From NCBI RefSeq assembly GCF_002563775.1, contig NZ_PDJO01000001.1:2118001-2182000 (forward strand): DNA of 64,000 nt, written 5' to 3'. Under the pieces are notes generated by a model that had not been told where the DNA came from, ran no database searches, and saw only the letters and a program-made list of their open reading frames with translations. This stretch comes from Thioclava sp. ES.031. Its GTDB lineage: Bacteria > Pseudomonadota > Alphaproteobacteria > Rhodobacterales > Rhodobacteraceae. Below, one piece after another: positions 1-9,415 of this stretch. Both the position numbers and the translations under genes were made by a program. Position 1 is the stretch's first letter. Each line of letters begins with the position of its first letter.

Positions 1-642
1 ATCAAGGCGGAGGGGATCGGCCATGCGATCGGTCCGGGCGAACCTGCCGACATGGAGGTCGGGCGCTGCCTCTACCTGCCCCATTTCGAGCGGCGCGATG
101 CCCCGGACAGCCTCCTCGATCGCGGCTATGGCGTGCGCCTTTACCGGACGCCCGGCCACGGCGATATCTCCTATTTCACCGCCGTTTCGGATTCCGAGAT
201 GCTGCCGCGTCGCGAGAACCGGATCACCCTGTCGGAGCGCAAGGACGCCTATGGCTTCGCGATCCCGCGTATCGAGGTCACCCATTCCCCCGAAGAGCTG
301 GCCCGCGCCGCCGAGCAACGTCGGGCGGTGCTGGAACTCGCGGAAATCCTCGGCGTGCGTCTGACGAGCATATCGACGGGGCCGAGCGTTCCGGGCGCTG
401 CGATCCACGAATGCGGCTCTGCGCGGATGGGCACGGCACCGGAGAATTCTGTGCTCGACCCGTTCAACGAATGCTGGGACGCGCGCGGGCTGCATGTGAT
501 CGACGGCGCGGCCTTCCCCTCCGAGGGCAACCAAAACCCGACCCTGACGATCATGGCCCTGACCGCGCGGGCCTGCGCCCGGATCGTGGGCAACTCGTCG
601 CCCGAGGCGGATATGCCTGCCGCCGAAACCGTCACCGCCTGA
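1..642 (+). CDS. GMC-family oxidoreductase, C-terminal part (truncated by window edge)
   Basis: The reading frame is open from the first base, so the N-terminal FAD-binding part lies outside the window and 213 residues remain. These carry the GMC C-terminal signature: a HECGSARMG motif near residue 136 and an NPTLTIMALTAR motif close to the end. GMC enzymes use FAD to oxidise alcohols or sugars. The remaining part is closely similar to the complete GMC protein at 10604-12262, so the polysaccharide locus carries two paralogues. The stop is followed after 16 bases by the glycosyltransferase at 659, suggesting co-transcription. The substrate is unknown; a sugar or polyol linked to the polysaccharide is an inference from location only. 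Confidence 0.85.
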   Translation: MKAEGIGHAIGPGEPADMEVGRCLYLPHFERRDAPDSLLDRGYGVRLYRTPGHGDISYFTAVSDSEMLPRRENRITLSERKDAYGFAIPRIEVTHSPEELARAAEQRRAVLELAEILGVRLTSISTGPSVPGAAIHECGSARMGTAPENSVLDPFNECWDARGLHVIDGAAFPSEGNQNPTLTIMALTARACARIVGNSSPEADMPAAETVTA

Positions 643-658
643 GCCCAAGGAGAGAGCG

Positions 659-1642
659 TTGAGCGCCGAAATTTGCGTCATCATCCCCGCCTATAACGCC
701 GAGGCCACGATCGCGGACGCGGTGCGCTCGGCACTCGCGCAGCCCGAAGTCGCCGAGCTGCGCGTGATCGACGACGCCTCCACCGACGCCACGGCGCAGA
801 CCGCGCAGGAGGCGGCAGCAGGCGATCCGCGCCTGACCGTGATCTCGCGAAGCCACAACATCGGCCCGGCGGCGGCGCGCAATATCGCCATTGCCGAGAG
901 CACCGCGCCTTATCTGAGCGTGCTCGACGCCGACGACTACCTGATGCCGGGGCGTTTCGGGCGGCTCGATCTGACATCGGAGGCCGATATCGTCGCCGAC
1001 AATATCGTCTTCGTGCCCGAGGCGCGGCCCGATCTGCTGAGGCCAGAGGAGCTGCCCGCCGCGCCCAATGAGCCGCCGCGTGCGCTCGATCTGGCCGATT
1101 TCATTCGCGGCAACCTCTCGCTGCCCGGTCAGCCGCGAGGCGAGCTGGGCTTCCTGAAACCGGTGATCTCGCGCGCGTTCCTCGACCGGCACGGGCTGCG
1201 CTACAACGCGGCGCTGCGGCTCGGCGAGGATTGCGATCTGTATTTGCGGATGTTCCTCGATGGCGCGCGGTTCCGGCTGCAGCGCGATATCGGCTACGTC
1301 GCGCGGGTGCGGCGCGACAGTCTCAGCGGGCGCCACCGGGCCGAAGATCTGGGGAACCTGCTGAGCGCCGCCGAGCAACTGGCCCCGATGGTCGCACGCG
1401 ATCCGAAAGCCGCGCCGCTGTTTCGCGCCTATCTGACGGAGATCCGGGCGCGCTATCTGCTGCGCGATTTCCTCGACGTGAAACGGCGCGCCGGGCTTGC
1501 AGCGGCGCTGCGTCATTCGGCGCGGCCCTTGTCGAACCTCGGCCCGGTGCTCGGCGGGGTCGCGCGCGACAAGCTCGCGGCCCTGCGCAAGGCGGAGGCG
1601 CCGCCCCTGCCCGATCAGCGTTATCTCCTGCCGCTGGAATAG
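659..1642 (+). CDS. Glycosyltransferase family 2
   Basis: A 327-residue GT-A-fold glycosyltransferase. The start is TTG, chosen because AAGGAGAG lies at 647-654 and the family signature begins at once (VIIPAYN at residues 7-13). A VIDDAS nucleotide-binding motif is at about 36-41 and a metal-binding DAD at about 90-92. GT2 enzymes transfer a sugar from a nucleotide-sugar donor, here probably during assembly of an exopolysaccharide repeat unit on the inner face of the membrane. The gene follows the GMC gene with a 16-base gap and ends at a bidirectional terminator shared with the convergent export gene. Acceptor and donor cannot be read from the sequence. Confidence 0.85.
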   Translation: MSAEICVIIPAYNAEATIADAVRSALAQPEVAELRVIDDASTDATAQTAQEAAAGDPRLTVISRSHNIGPAAARNIAIAESTAPYLSVLDADDYLMPGRFGRLDLTSEADIVADNIVFVPEARPDLLRPEELPAAPNEPPRALDLADFIRGNLSLPGQPRGELGFLKPVISRAFLDRHGLRYNAALRLGEDCDLYLRMFLDGARFRLQRDIGYVARVRRDSLSGRHRAEDLGNLLSAAEQLAPMVARDPKAAPLFRAYLTEIRARYLLRDFLDVKRRAGLAAALRHSARPLSNLGPVLGGVARDKLAALRKAEAPPLPDQRYLLPLE

Positions 1643-1645
1643 GAA

Positions 1646-1672
1646 AAAGGCGGCCCGTGATGAGCCGCCTTT
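1646..1672. terminator. Bidirectional intrinsic terminator
   Basis: A perfect 9-bp stem, AAAGGCGGC (1646-1654) with GCCGCCTTT (1664-1672), lies between the convergent glycosyltransferase and Wza-type genes. The A-rich left flank (1644-1648) and T-rich right end can serve both strands. Confidence 0.75.
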
Positions 1673-1694
1673 CGCGTTGGAATATCTTAGGTTT

Positions 1695-2879
1695 CTAGCC
1701 TTTGACCTGCGCCGGAAGCAGTTGGAACTCCACAATGTCGCCGGGCATCAAGGGCGCATCCATCGCCAGCACCTCGGCGTCGTTTGCGCCCTTGCGATGG
1801 ACCCGCACCTGAAGCGCATCCTCGGGCCGTTCAATCGCGGTCAGAAGCCCCACGATCCGCTCCTGCAAGACGCGCTTGCCGCGGATTTCGTCCAGATCGG
1901 CCTCGACCTGTCGCAAGGTTTCCAGCCGCGCCGCGGCCGCCCCTTCGACCGCATCCAGCCGGTCCGCTTCGGCGGACGCGATGTCCTGTCGCGCCTTCAG
2001 GATCGCGCTGCGCACATCGAGCGCCTGCGTCTCGACCGTCGCCGCGACCCGCTGCGCATCCAGAAGCCGCGCATTGGCGGCAAGCCCCCGGTCGGCCAGC
2101 GTATTCATCGCATCGGTCTGCTTCTGCGCCAGAGCCTGTTGCTCCTCGAGCGAGGCGGATTTCTTTTCGAGCGCCGCGATCTCGGAGTTCAGAAGCTCCA
2201 GCCGCCCGTCGATCAGGGTGATCCTACGCTTCGTCTCTTCGCGGTCGAGCTCGAAAATCTTGCGCTCGCGGTCGCGCAGCACCTCGCCGCTCGCATCGTT
2301 TTGCAGTGGCGGGAAGTCGATCGTCTCGGCCCCGTCGACCTCGGCGATCAGCCGCGCGCGACGTGCGCCGAGCGTATCTTCCTTCTGCCGCAGATCGCTG
2401 AGCAGCGTTTCCGCCTCCAGCCGCGCCCGCAGCGGATCCGTCTCGCTCAGCCCCGCCATCGGGATACCGCCCGCCTGCGCCAGGGCCTCGCGCGCGGTCA
2501 TCCCCTCGCGGAAATCGACCTTGCCGCCCGTGCGCACCAGCCCCGACACATAGACCGGCGGGCGCTGCGCAATCGCGACAGAGACGCCGGGCATATCGGT
2601 GATGCCGAGCTGCTGGATCAGCCGATTGGCGATCTCTTCCGACAGATCGGACGGGGTCGTGGTCTCGGCCTTCATCGGCCCGAGAAAGGGCATCGTGAGA
2701 ATACCTTGCTCGTCGACCGTATATTCGGTCGGCCAGCTATCCCATTCGCGCATCACCGCGCTGATCGGATCCCACGCCATCACGCGGATCGACAGCGCGT
2801 CGCCCGCGACGATGGTCTCGGAAAAGCCGGCGCTGGCGGGCAGAACCATGCCCAGTATCAGCGCCAGCCGGAGTTTCAT
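1695..2879 (-). CDS. Polysaccharide export protein, Wza/BexD-like
   Basis: A 394-residue exported protein. The ATG at 2879 is preferred over one 33 bases upstream because it begins a clean signal peptide (MKLRLALILG, cleavage near ASA at about residue 17) and has GAGGTGG upstream. After the signal comes a polysaccharide-export domain (roughly residues 22-110, with VAGDALSIRV near its start), then an SLBB-like segment (VYVSGLVRTGGKV, about 118-130). A long Glu/Gln/Arg/Leu-rich coiled coil fills roughly residues 170-330. The family forms the periplasmic or outer-membrane channel for capsule and exopolysaccharide. I saw no lipobox cysteine, so it may be a soluble or co-polymerase-linked type rather than a classic Wza lipoprotein. 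It lies 13 bases after the exoY-like gene and is probably co-transcribed with it. Confidence 0.85.
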   Translation of the reverse strand: MKLRLALILGMVLPASAGFSETIVAGDALSIRVMAWDPISAVMREWDSWPTEYTVDEQGILTMPFLGPMKAETTTPSDLSEEIANRLIQQLGITDMPGVSVAIAQRPPVYVSGLVRTGGKVDFREGMTAREALAQAGGIPMAGLSETDPLRARLEAETLLSDLRQKEDTLGARRARLIAEVDGAETIDFPPLQNDASGEVLRDRERKIFELDREETKRRITLIDGRLELLNSEIAALEKKSASLEEQQALAQKQTDAMNTLADRGLAANARLLDAQRVAATVETQALDVRSAILKARQDIASAEADRLDAVEGAAAARLETLRQVEADLDEIRGKRVLQERIVGLLTAIERPEDALQVRVHRKGANDAEVLAMDAPLMPGDIVEFQLLPAQVKG

Positions 2880-2892
2880 GGAGCGCACCACC

Positions 2893-3600
2893 TCAGCGCG
2901 CACCTTTCGCAAAGAGCACCGCCGGGATCGTCATGAACAGCACCCAGATATCGAGCATCGGCCGCCAATTGCTCACATAGAAGCGATCCAGTCGCACGCG
3001 CTCGCGATAGGTCACATCGGATCGCCCGCTGACCTGCCACATTCCGGTCACGCCGGGGCGGCTTTGGAGGTAGTGAAACCGCGACTGGCCGTAGTTTTCC
3101 AGCTCGTCTTCGACCACCGGGCGCGGGCCGACGATGCTCATCTCGCCGGTCAGCACATTCATGATCTGCGGCAGCTCGTCGAGGCTGAGCTTGCGCAGCA
3201 CAGCGCCAATCGAGGTCACCCGCGGATCGTCGTCGAGCTTGCGCTGTTCTTGCCAGATCGCGCGCTGATCCGGGTTCAGCATGAGGTGACGTTCGAGCAC
3301 CTCATCGCCGTTTGTCACCATCGAGCGGAACTTCCAGCAGCGGAATTCCCGCCCGCCGAAGCCGATCCGGCGATGGCCGTAGAACAGCGGACCACCGTCG
3401 GACAGCTTGATCATCAGGCAAAGCCCGAGGAACAGCGGCGCGAAAAACGGCGCGATCGCCAGGACGATAAGAAGATCGAGAGCACGTTTCACGCGCCCGC
3501 CCACAGGGATCTCATAGCTACGCGGCGCTTTAGGCAGAGGCACCGGCGGATTGATGACGACAGCATTGGCATCGAAGTTTCGTATCGAACTGAAGGACAT
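2893..3600 (-). CDS. exoY: Undecaprenyl-phosphate sugar phosphotransferase, ExoY-like
   Basis: A 235-residue bacterial sugar transferase of the short, single-domain ExoY type. One hydrophobic segment lies at about residues 41-64. It is followed by the catalytic cytoplasmic domain with CWKFRSM (about 88-94), [14 protein letters not shown] and [14 protein letters not shown]. This family moves a sugar-1-phosphate (galactose-1-P in Sinorhizobium ExoY) onto undecaprenyl phosphate, which starts each repeat unit. GGAG and GGGGA lie just before the ATG. It is first in a minus-strand pair with the export gene. The sugar used here is not known, so the symbol indicates family only. Confidence 0.85.
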   Translation of the reverse strand: MSFSSIRNFDANAVVINPPVPLPKAPRSYEIPVGGRVKRALDLLIVLAIAPFFAPLFLGLCLMIKLSDGGPLFYGHRRIGFGGREFRCWKFRSMVTNGDEVLERHLMLNPDQRAIWQEQRKLDDDPRVTSIGAVLRKLSLDELPQIMNVLTGEMSIVGPRPVVEDELENYGQSRFHYLQSRPGVTGMWQVSGRSDVTYRERVRLDRFYVSNWRPMLDIWVLFMTIPAVLFAKGAR

Positions 3601-3900
3601 TTCCCCACTCCATGTTTCAGTTTTCCCCCCTTAATGCCCGCCCTTCCTGTCTTGCCTCATGATCGCGTCTCGTTCTGAGATGTTCTTTACTTTGGGTTAA
3701 TGATGTTGACCGGACGATCACATTGGCCAACGTTTTTTTGATGAATGGAGGTTTTCTGCAGTCGCAAAATGCAGCTGCGGCGATGCAGGCGCAGAAAATA
3801 GGAGCTTGCCTTAGTTTTGACGCAATATTCAGCGGTCGAATAACGGATTTGACGGGGTCATCGGTGTCAAATCCCGCGTATACAGGCTGAACGCTTCAGT
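3601..3900. other. Intergenic region upstream of the exoY-like gene
   Basis: This 300-base stretch is A+T-richer than its surroundings and has no supportable gene. It must hold the promoter of the exoY/export pair. It contains a perfect 9-bp inverted repeat, GGATTTGAC (3845-3853) and GTCAAATCC (3866-3874), with a 12-base loop. Confidence 0.6.
3845..3874. promoter_or_regulatory. Inverted repeat, possible operator upstream of exoY
   Basis: A perfect 9-bp dyad GGATTTGAC/GTCAAATCC separated by 12 bases, about 245-275 bases upstream of the exoY-like start codon. No poly-T follows on either strand, so an operator is more likely than a terminator. The regulator is unknown. Confidence 0.35.
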
Positions 3901-5088
3901 TTAGCTGCGGACAAAGAAGGACGCGATTCGCCACATTTGGGGCAAATTCCGCTCTCGCAGGGCACGGCGCAATTGCCAGAGCATCGAGCGTTTGAGGATC
4001 GCGCGCATCCGTTTTCCGGTGGGACCGAGCCGCCCTAGCGCGCGCAGCTGCGCCTGCAGCGCCGGGTCCTCGATCAGTTCGGGCGCGCCCAGCGTGGAGA
4101 GCGTAAGACGTTGCAGCCGCGCGGTTTCCTCGGTCGAGAGCGGCGCATCGCCCAGCTTGGCCGCAGCGTGCAGATGGGCCATCGCCTCGGGCCACATCCG
4201 CTGGCGGGCAAAGACCGTGGCTTTCGCGATCTCGATCAGCCGGGGCCGCTCCGCGTCGGGGATCTGCGCCCAGAGCGTCGGCCCGAACAGCTCGCGATCG
4301 GCCATACCGTCAAATATCTCGGTGAAAATGCGGCGATTGAACGCAGCCCAGCGTTCGGCATTCTGTTGCGCGGCGAATTCCTTTCCCGCCTCGCCCCGTG
4401 CGCCCTCATGTTCGCGGTGGTGAAACACGATCTGGTCCAGTTGCACCCCTGGAAGACGCCGCGACAGACGCAGGATCATCTCGTAATCCTGCGAGCGCAT
4501 CAGGTCCTCGCGAAAGCCCCCCACCGCCTCGTAAGCGGCACGGCGCACCATCAGACCGGGCTGGAAAATATGGCAGCCTTCCAACAGATGCGGGAAAATC
4601 TCGTCGGGGGCGGAGTCGCGCATGTAACCGGCCGGGCGCAGCATATGCTCGCCCGTCTCGGGATCGCGCTCGAAATCGCAATGCCGCCCCGCGCAGAACA
4701 TCGCGAGCGGGTCCGCTTCGAGCGCGCCGGCCAACGCCGCGCAGGCATGGGGCAGCAGAATATCGTCGTCATCGACGATCCAGATCAGATCGCCCGTGAC
4801 CATTTTCAGTGCCCGATTGAGCGCCTTCGCCTTGCCGGAATTCTCTTGATGATGCACTCGCAGCATTTCGCCGTAACCGGCCAGAACCTGCTGCGTGTCA
4901 TCGCTCGACCCGTCATCGATCACGAGGATCTCGTCGGGCTTACGGTCTTGGGACAAAAGGCTTTCGATCGTCTCGCCGATCAGCGCGGCGCGGTTGAAGG
5001 TGGGGATGATGACACTGACCCTGGATCTCACCGCACCGTTCCGATCATCGAAAAAACCTAGACAATTCTGCACCTGCATAGTCAACAT
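3901..5088 (-). CDS. Glycosyltransferase family 2
   Basis: A GT-A glycosyltransferase of about 395 residues. VSVIIPTFN begins the domain at about residue 24, followed by VIDDGSSDD and a VDDDD metal-binding run at about 105-109. A C-terminal region of about 170 residues is mostly helical and resembles no domain I know. The start is uncertain: TTG at 5100, ATG at 5088 and ATG at 5079 are all possible, and none has a strong ribosome site. The gene is divergent from the flippase at 5162. It probably adds a sugar to the exopolysaccharide repeat unit. Confidence 0.8.
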   Translation of the reverse strand: MLTMQVQNCLGFFDDRNGAVRSRVSVIIPTFNRAALIGETIESLLSQDRKPDEILVIDDGSSDDTQQVLAGYGEMLRVHHQENSGKAKALNRALKMVTGDLIWIVDDDDILLPHACAALAGALEADPLAMFCAGRHCDFERDPETGEHMLRPAGYMRDSAPDEIFPHLLEGCHIFQPGLMVRRAAYEAVGGFREDLMRSQDYEMILRLSRRLPGVQLDQIVFHHREHEGARGEAGKEFAAQQNAERWAAFNRRIFTEIFDGMADRELFGPTLWAQIPDAERPRLIEIAKATVFARQRMWPEAMAHLHAAAKLGDAPLSTEETARLQRLTLSTLGAPELIEDPALQAQLRALGRLGPTGKRMRAILKRSMLWQLRRALRERNLPQMWRIASFFVRS

Positions 5089-5161
5089 TGTCAAAGGCAA
5101 TATCCCGCCCCGGATCGCGATGACCCGGGCCGCCGGTCATCTTGCCCCGAGAGGTATGCGC

Positions 5162-6625
5162 ATGGGTCTGGCCCGAAGCTCTGCACGCGGAGCCGCGATC
5201 AACATGGTCGCGATCGTCATTCGAATGGGTCTGAACATTCTCGTCGTCACGCCGATCGTGGCGCGCATCCTCGGCCCCGAAAGTTTCGGCCTCGCGGCGA
5301 TGGCGATGACGCTGTTCGGGTTTCTGCTGCTGTTCGGCGATGTCGGCCTCTCGGCAGCGCTGGTGCGCACGCGCGATCCCTCGAAGATGCTGTGGTCCAC
5401 GGCGTTCTGGGCGACCGCGCTGCTCGGCACCGGGTTTCTGCTGATCGCCATCGGCACTGCCGGTCCGCTGAGCGCCTTCTATAACGAGCCCGCCGTCGCC
5501 CCCCTCGCCCGTGCCATCGGCATCGCGATGCTGTTTCAGGTGATGCTGTCGATCCCGGTCGCCTGGCTGCAACGCGAACATCGGCTGCACCATGTCGCCA
5601 TCGCCGATATCCTCTCGGTCGCGGTGGCGGCGGTCGTGACCATAGGCGCAGCACTTTTGGGCGCGGGCGTCTGGGCGCTGATCCTGCAGCAGATCGTGCT
5701 GGCGGTGACGAAATTCGTGACCATCCTCGTCTTCGCGAAGCTGCCTCTCTCGCCGCGTTTCCACTGGGCAGAAATCGCGCCGCTGATGGGGTTTTCGACG
5801 CGGCTGACGATTTCCAGCCTCGTGTCCTATTTCAACACCCAGACCGACACGATCCTCGTCGGCAAATTCCTCGGCACCGATGCGGTCGGCCTCTACAGCC
5901 GCGCCTATCAGCTGATGCAGCTGCCCGTGCAGGTGATCGCGCGCGGCATGGCCTTTGCCGCCTACCCGGCGATGGCGCGGGTGACGCATGACCGCGAATG
6001 GCTCTCGGCGCTTTACCTGAAGCTGATCACCGCGGTGGGCTTCATGGTCTTTCCGATGACCTTCGGCCTCGCGGTCGCCGCCGAGCCGCTGATCCTCGTG
6101 CTGCTCGGCCCGAAATGGATCGAGATCGCCCCCACCTTCGCGGTGCTCACCTTCACCGGCATGACCCAGAGCTTCGTGGTGAACGGGACCGATCTGCTGA
6201 TGGCCGACAACCGCACCGACCGCATCCTGCGTTGGGCGATCATCCGGCTGGTGGTGCTGGTGCCCGCCTTCGCATTGGGGGTCTATCTCGGCTCGGTTCT
6301 CTGGCTCGCGCTCTTCTTCAGCGTGGCCAGCATCGTGCTGCTGGTCCCCTTCCAGATGGAGATCAACCGCCGGGCAGGCCTTGGCCATCGCCAGATGCTC
6401 GCGCGCCTGCTGCCGAGCTTCGTCGCCGCTTCGGGCATGGCCGCGGGCGTCTATGTGCTGAAACTGTGGTTCGACGGTCTGGGTTTGCCCGCGCTGATCG
6501 CGCTGCCGGTATTGGTGCTGGCGGGGGGCGCGCTTTATCTCGGGCTGCTGCGGCTCGGCGCGCCCGCGTTCCTGCGCGACATCCTCGGCATGGCGGATCA
6601 TTTCCGCAAAAGCCGCACAAGCTGA
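5162..6625 (+). CDS. Wzx-type oligosaccharide flippase (polysaccharide transporter family)
   Basis: A 487-residue integral membrane protein with about 12 or more hydrophobic segments, the length and profile of the Wzx/WzxC family within the MOP superfamily. These proteins flip undecaprenyl-linked repeat units across the inner membrane. ATG 5162 was chosen because GAGAGG (5149-5154) sits 7 bases before it; an ATG at 5156 is too close to that site and one at 5120 has no site. Typical features are the conserved opening helix (ARSSARGAAINM), GPESFGLAAMAM, and a TDTILVGKFLG stretch mid-protein. It fits between priming (ExoY-like) and polymerisation (Wzy-like, 8153-9415). Confidence 0.85.
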   Translation: MGLARSSARGAAINMVAIVIRMGLNILVVTPIVARILGPESFGLAAMAMTLFGFLLLFGDVGLSAALVRTRDPSKMLWSTAFWATALLGTGFLLIAIGTAGPLSAFYNEPAVAPLARAIGIAMLFQVMLSIPVAWLQREHRLHHVAIADILSVAVAAVVTIGAALLGAGVWALILQQIVLAVTKFVTILVFAKLPLSPRFHWAEIAPLMGFSTRLTISSLVSYFNTQTDTILVGKFLGTDAVGLYSRAYQLMQLPVQVIARGMAFAAYPAMARVTHDREWLSALYLKLITAVGFMVFPMTFGLAVAAEPLILVLLGPKWIEIAPTFAVLTFTGMTQSFVVNGTDLLMADNRTDRILRWAIIRLVVLVPAFALGVYLGSVLWLALFFSVASIVLLVPFQMEINRRAGLGHRQMLARLLPSFVAASGMAAGVYVLKLWFDGLGLPALIALPVLVLAGGALYLGLLRLGAPAFLRDILGMADHFRKSRTS

Positions 6626-6631
6626 CCGCGT

Positions 6632-7789
6632 TCAGCCAGCCGCGGCCCGCTCATACAGCCCATCCCAATAGGCCGCCGCATCCTCGGGATCGAACAGCGC
6701 CCGCGCCTGCGCATGGGCGGCGCGGCGCATCGCACGATAGGCGTCGGCATCGGCGAACATCTCTTCGAGCCGCGCGATCCCCTCCTGCGCCATCCGCTCG
6801 GTCTCGGCCACGAACATCGCCTCGCAGTCGACGGTGCCGCGCTGCGACCATTCGGGCCGCCATTCGTCATCGCCCGGCGTGCGCGGACACCCGACCAGCG
6901 CCCCCGAGACGCCATCCTCGATGAATTCGGGAAGCGCGCGCTGATCGGTCGCCAGAACCGGCGTGCCGTGGATCATCGCCTCCACCGCCGAGAAGCCGAA
7001 CGTGTCCGAGAAGGTCAGCAGCGCCGCCGCATGGCTATTGCGCAAAAGCTCGACCACCTGAGCGTTCGGCATCCGCGCGTGATGCGTGACATTGGGCAGG
7101 TTGAGCAGATCGAGATAGGGCTGGAACACCTCCTGCCGCTCCGGGTCGCTCCAGATCGACCCGCCGCAGGTGAGGCTGGAGATCACGTTGAAATGGAACG
7201 GCAAGCCGCGTTTCAGGGCCAGTTCCGCCATTCGCGCGACCGAACATCCCCCTTTGCGCGCGAAATGCCCGCCGACGAAGGTGATCTGATAGGGCGGCTC
7301 CAGCGCGATCTCCTCATGCGCGTCCTTGCCCGGGTGGAGCGACGGGTAGCGACATTCCAGCTTGTCCAGGAGCCGCGCCTGATCGGTGGGCGACAGCCGG
7401 GATTTCGCGACCGTCGCGCGAAAGCTCTCGCAGGCGAATTGCGAGATCGCGACGATCGCGCGGCAGCGATCCGACAGCAAAATCCGATAGAGCATCGCCT
7501 CGTAGCCCGAGCCCTCGCGCCCGAAGACCCGCGGCAGGTCGGATTCGAAGCCGATCACGAAGGGTTTGCGCCCGAGCGGGATACGGTTGAAGGCGTGGAT
7601 CAGGTCGCAACGATGCGCCGAGACCGGATCGAACAGCGTCACCCCGTCATATTCCGAACGTATCCGGTTTAACGGCACGAAAATCTTGCGCTCGATTCGG
7701 TGGCGCGACTGGCGTGGCCCGCTGAAATCCCACGGATAGCCCACCGGCGCGAGCACCTTGAGCGGCCTCGAGTCTGTCTTGATAGTCAT
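6632..7789 (-). CDS. Glycosyltransferase, GT4-like (GT-B fold)
   Basis: A 385-residue GT-B glycosyltransferase. The C-terminal nucleotide-sugar domain starts with ITFVGGHFARKGG (about residues 169-181). The E-x7-E-type donor loop appears as DTFGFSAVEAMIHGTPV at about 262-278. The N-terminal acceptor half contains FNRIPLGRKP and a FESDLPRVFG stretch. The ATG at 7789 has GGGGG a few bases upstream. Its 3' end faces the flippase gene with only 6 bases between the stops, so the two genes converge closely. Its role in repeat-unit assembly is inferred from the locus. Confidence 0.75.
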   Translation of the reverse strand: MTIKTDSRPLKVLAPVGYPWDFSGPRQSRHRIERKIFVPLNRIRSEYDGVTLFDPVSAHRCDLIHAFNRIPLGRKPFVIGFESDLPRVFGREGSGYEAMLYRILLSDRCRAIVAISQFACESFRATVAKSRLSPTDQARLLDKLECRYPSLHPGKDAHEEIALEPPYQITFVGGHFARKGGCSVARMAELALKRGLPFHFNVISSLTCGGSIWSDPERQEVFQPYLDLLNLPNVTHHARMPNAQVVELLRNSHAAALLTFSDTFGFSAVEAMIHGTPVLATDQRALPEFIEDGVSGALVGCPRTPGDDEWRPEWSQRGTVDCEAMFVAETERMAQEGIARLEEMFADADAYRAMRRAAHAQARALFDPEDAAAYWDGLYERAAAG

Positions 7790-8152
7790 GACGCCCCCAT
7801 CGACTCGTCACGGCACATTGCGCGGCCTTTGACACCCCTCGCAGGCCGCAGGGTTCAAGCTAGGACCGCCCAAGCCCCGCCAGCAAAGAAAAACCGCCCG
7901 CTTTCTGCATTGCAGCACCCGCGCGCCTGTTTCTTACGCGCTGTTGAGCGGTTTCGGGCCGATGCGCGCATCAATCGGGCTTTCACGACTGCCCGCGAGA
8001 TCATCACCTTGTCACGAAACCCGCCGATAGTTTCGCCACTCGGGGCAAGGCCCGTCCGGGAGCCGGCAAAGCGCTGGCCCGCCCTGCCGGGTCGCGCGAG
8101 GATCGGCGAAAGGGGTGCGGCTCGCGCCCGCTCAGAGGTGTTTCGACGCAAG
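7790..8152. other. Divergent intergenic region
   Basis: These 363 bases separate the divergent GT4-like and Wzy-like genes and must hold promoters for both. A TTGACA hexamer is at 7829-7834 on the plus strand, but I see no well-spaced -10 partner. I see no supportable gene or RNA here. Confidence 0.5.
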
Positions 8153-9415
8153 ATGATCTCCCGCCGCGACACGATCACGTTCTCGCCCGAGGCGCTCGCA
8201 TTCGCGATCGGCCTGATCGCGCTGAACTGGATTCCGCTGATGGGGTCCAAGGCGGCGCTGGTCTATCTGGCGGCGATGGCGGCGCTGGTCTTCTGGCAGC
8301 CGCAGCGCATCCTCGACGAAGGCTACGCCACCGCCGCGATCTGGGTGATGATCGGCTGGTGCCTGCTGTCTTTCCTGTGGTCGAACTACCCCTCGCAGAC
8401 GATCCGGCACGGGCTGCAACTGGCCCTGACGGCGAGCATGGCGGTCGCGGCGGGCTTGCGGCTCTCGACGACGACGGTGCTGCGGGTGCTGCTGGTGACG
8501 GGGCTGATCCTGGCGGTCTGCCAGTTCGGGATCGGGCGGATCAGCGGCTCGGGCGCGTGGCTCGGCCTCTACAATTCCAAGAACCAACTGGCGCAATTCG
8601 CGATGATCCCGATGCTCGTCGGTCTGGCGATCACGCTCGACCGGCGCGGGCGGCGCTACCTGCTGCCCGGCGTGGTGGCGCTGGTGGCTGGGACATTCCT
8701 GCTGATCGTGGCCGATTCCGTGGGCGCGATCCTCGCCGCGATGGGCGCCTGCACGGCGATGGTGGCGATCAAGTTCCTCAACCGGCTCGGACCGTGGCAG
8801 AGGCTGCTGGTCGCGGGCAGTTCGGTCCTGTTGATCGCACTGATCGCGATCGCGGTTTCCGGCTTCTTCGACGAGCTTTCGCAGCTGATGGTCCGGCTCA
8901 CCGGCAAGGACCTGACCCTGACGGGGCGCACGACGCTCTGGCAATCCGCCTTCGACGAGATCGCGAAACATCCGCTGCTGGGCGAAGGGTTTCGCGGCGT
9001 CTGGGTGGTGGGCAACCCGCTGGCCGAACGGCTCTGGGCGGAGTTCGGGATCGCCGACAAGGTGGGCTTCCATTTCCACAACACCTTCATCTCGAACACG
9101 GTGGAGATCGGGCTAATCGGCGGCGCGATGCAGCTGGGCCTGTTCCTCTACACACTCTATTTTCTGGTGCTCTGGGCGATCCGCTCGCCCAGTTTCGAGT
9201 CGCTGTTCTGGGCGGGCTACATGGTGCGCGAGGTGATCCTCGTGAACAGCGAGGTGATGTTCTTCGCCGAATTCGCCGCCGATACGGTGCTGATGTTCAT
9301 GGCGATCGTGGTGGCACGGCGCTACCAGCTGTCGCTGCGCGCGCCCGCGCCCCGTTCGGGAATTGCTCGAACCATCGGTGGCCCTGCCCGTTTCTCCGAT
9401 CGGTTCGCCGGATGA
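8153..9415 (+). CDS. O-antigen ligase/polymerase family membrane protein (Wzy/ExoQ-like)
   Basis: A 420-residue protein with about 10-12 membrane spans and a large soluble loop in the second half. That loop contains GRTTLWQSAFDEI and HPLLGEGF, the pattern of the Wzy_C/O-antigen ligase domain in ExoQ-type polymerases. The ATG at 8153 has AGAGGTG 12 bases upstream and begins shortly before the first membrane span; longer starts add arginine-rich sequence unlike the family. It probably polymerises repeat units on the periplasmic face. It overlaps the next gene by 4 bases (ATGA). Confidence 0.8.
   Translation: MISRRDTITFSPEALAFAIGLIALNWIPLMGSKAALVYLAAMAALVFWQPQRILDEGYATAAIWVMIGWCLLSFLWSNYPSQTIRHGLQLALTASMAVAAGLRLSTTTVLRVLLVTGLILAVCQFGIGRISGSGAWLGLYNSKNQLAQFAMIPMLVGLAITLDRRGRRYLLPGVVALVAGTFLLIVADSVGAILAAMGACTAMVAIKFLNRLGPWQRLLVAGSSVLLIALIAIAVSGFFDELSQLMVRLTGKDLTLTGRTTLWQSAFDEIAKHPLLGEGFRGVWVVGNPLAERLWAEFGIADKVGFHFHNTFISNTVEIGLIGGAMQLGLFLYTLYFLVLWAIRSPSFESLFWAGYMVREVILVNSEVMFFAEFAADTVLMFMAIVVARRYQLSLRAPAPRSGIARTIGGPARFSDRFAG

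Noticed and set aside
1497..2936. Plus-strand open frame across the Wza-type gene
   Set aside because: Arg-rich without domains; the signal peptide and export domain on the minus strand are clear.
5045..6601. Long minus-strand open frame opposite the Wzx flippase
   Set aside because: Its protein is rich in His, Arg, Asp, Gln and Glu with no hydrophobic core or domain, typical of a shadow of a high-G+C gene on the other strand.
7829..7834. TTGACA hexamer in the divergent region before the Wzy-like gene
   Set aside because: No -10 element at a proper distance, so I did not call a promoter.
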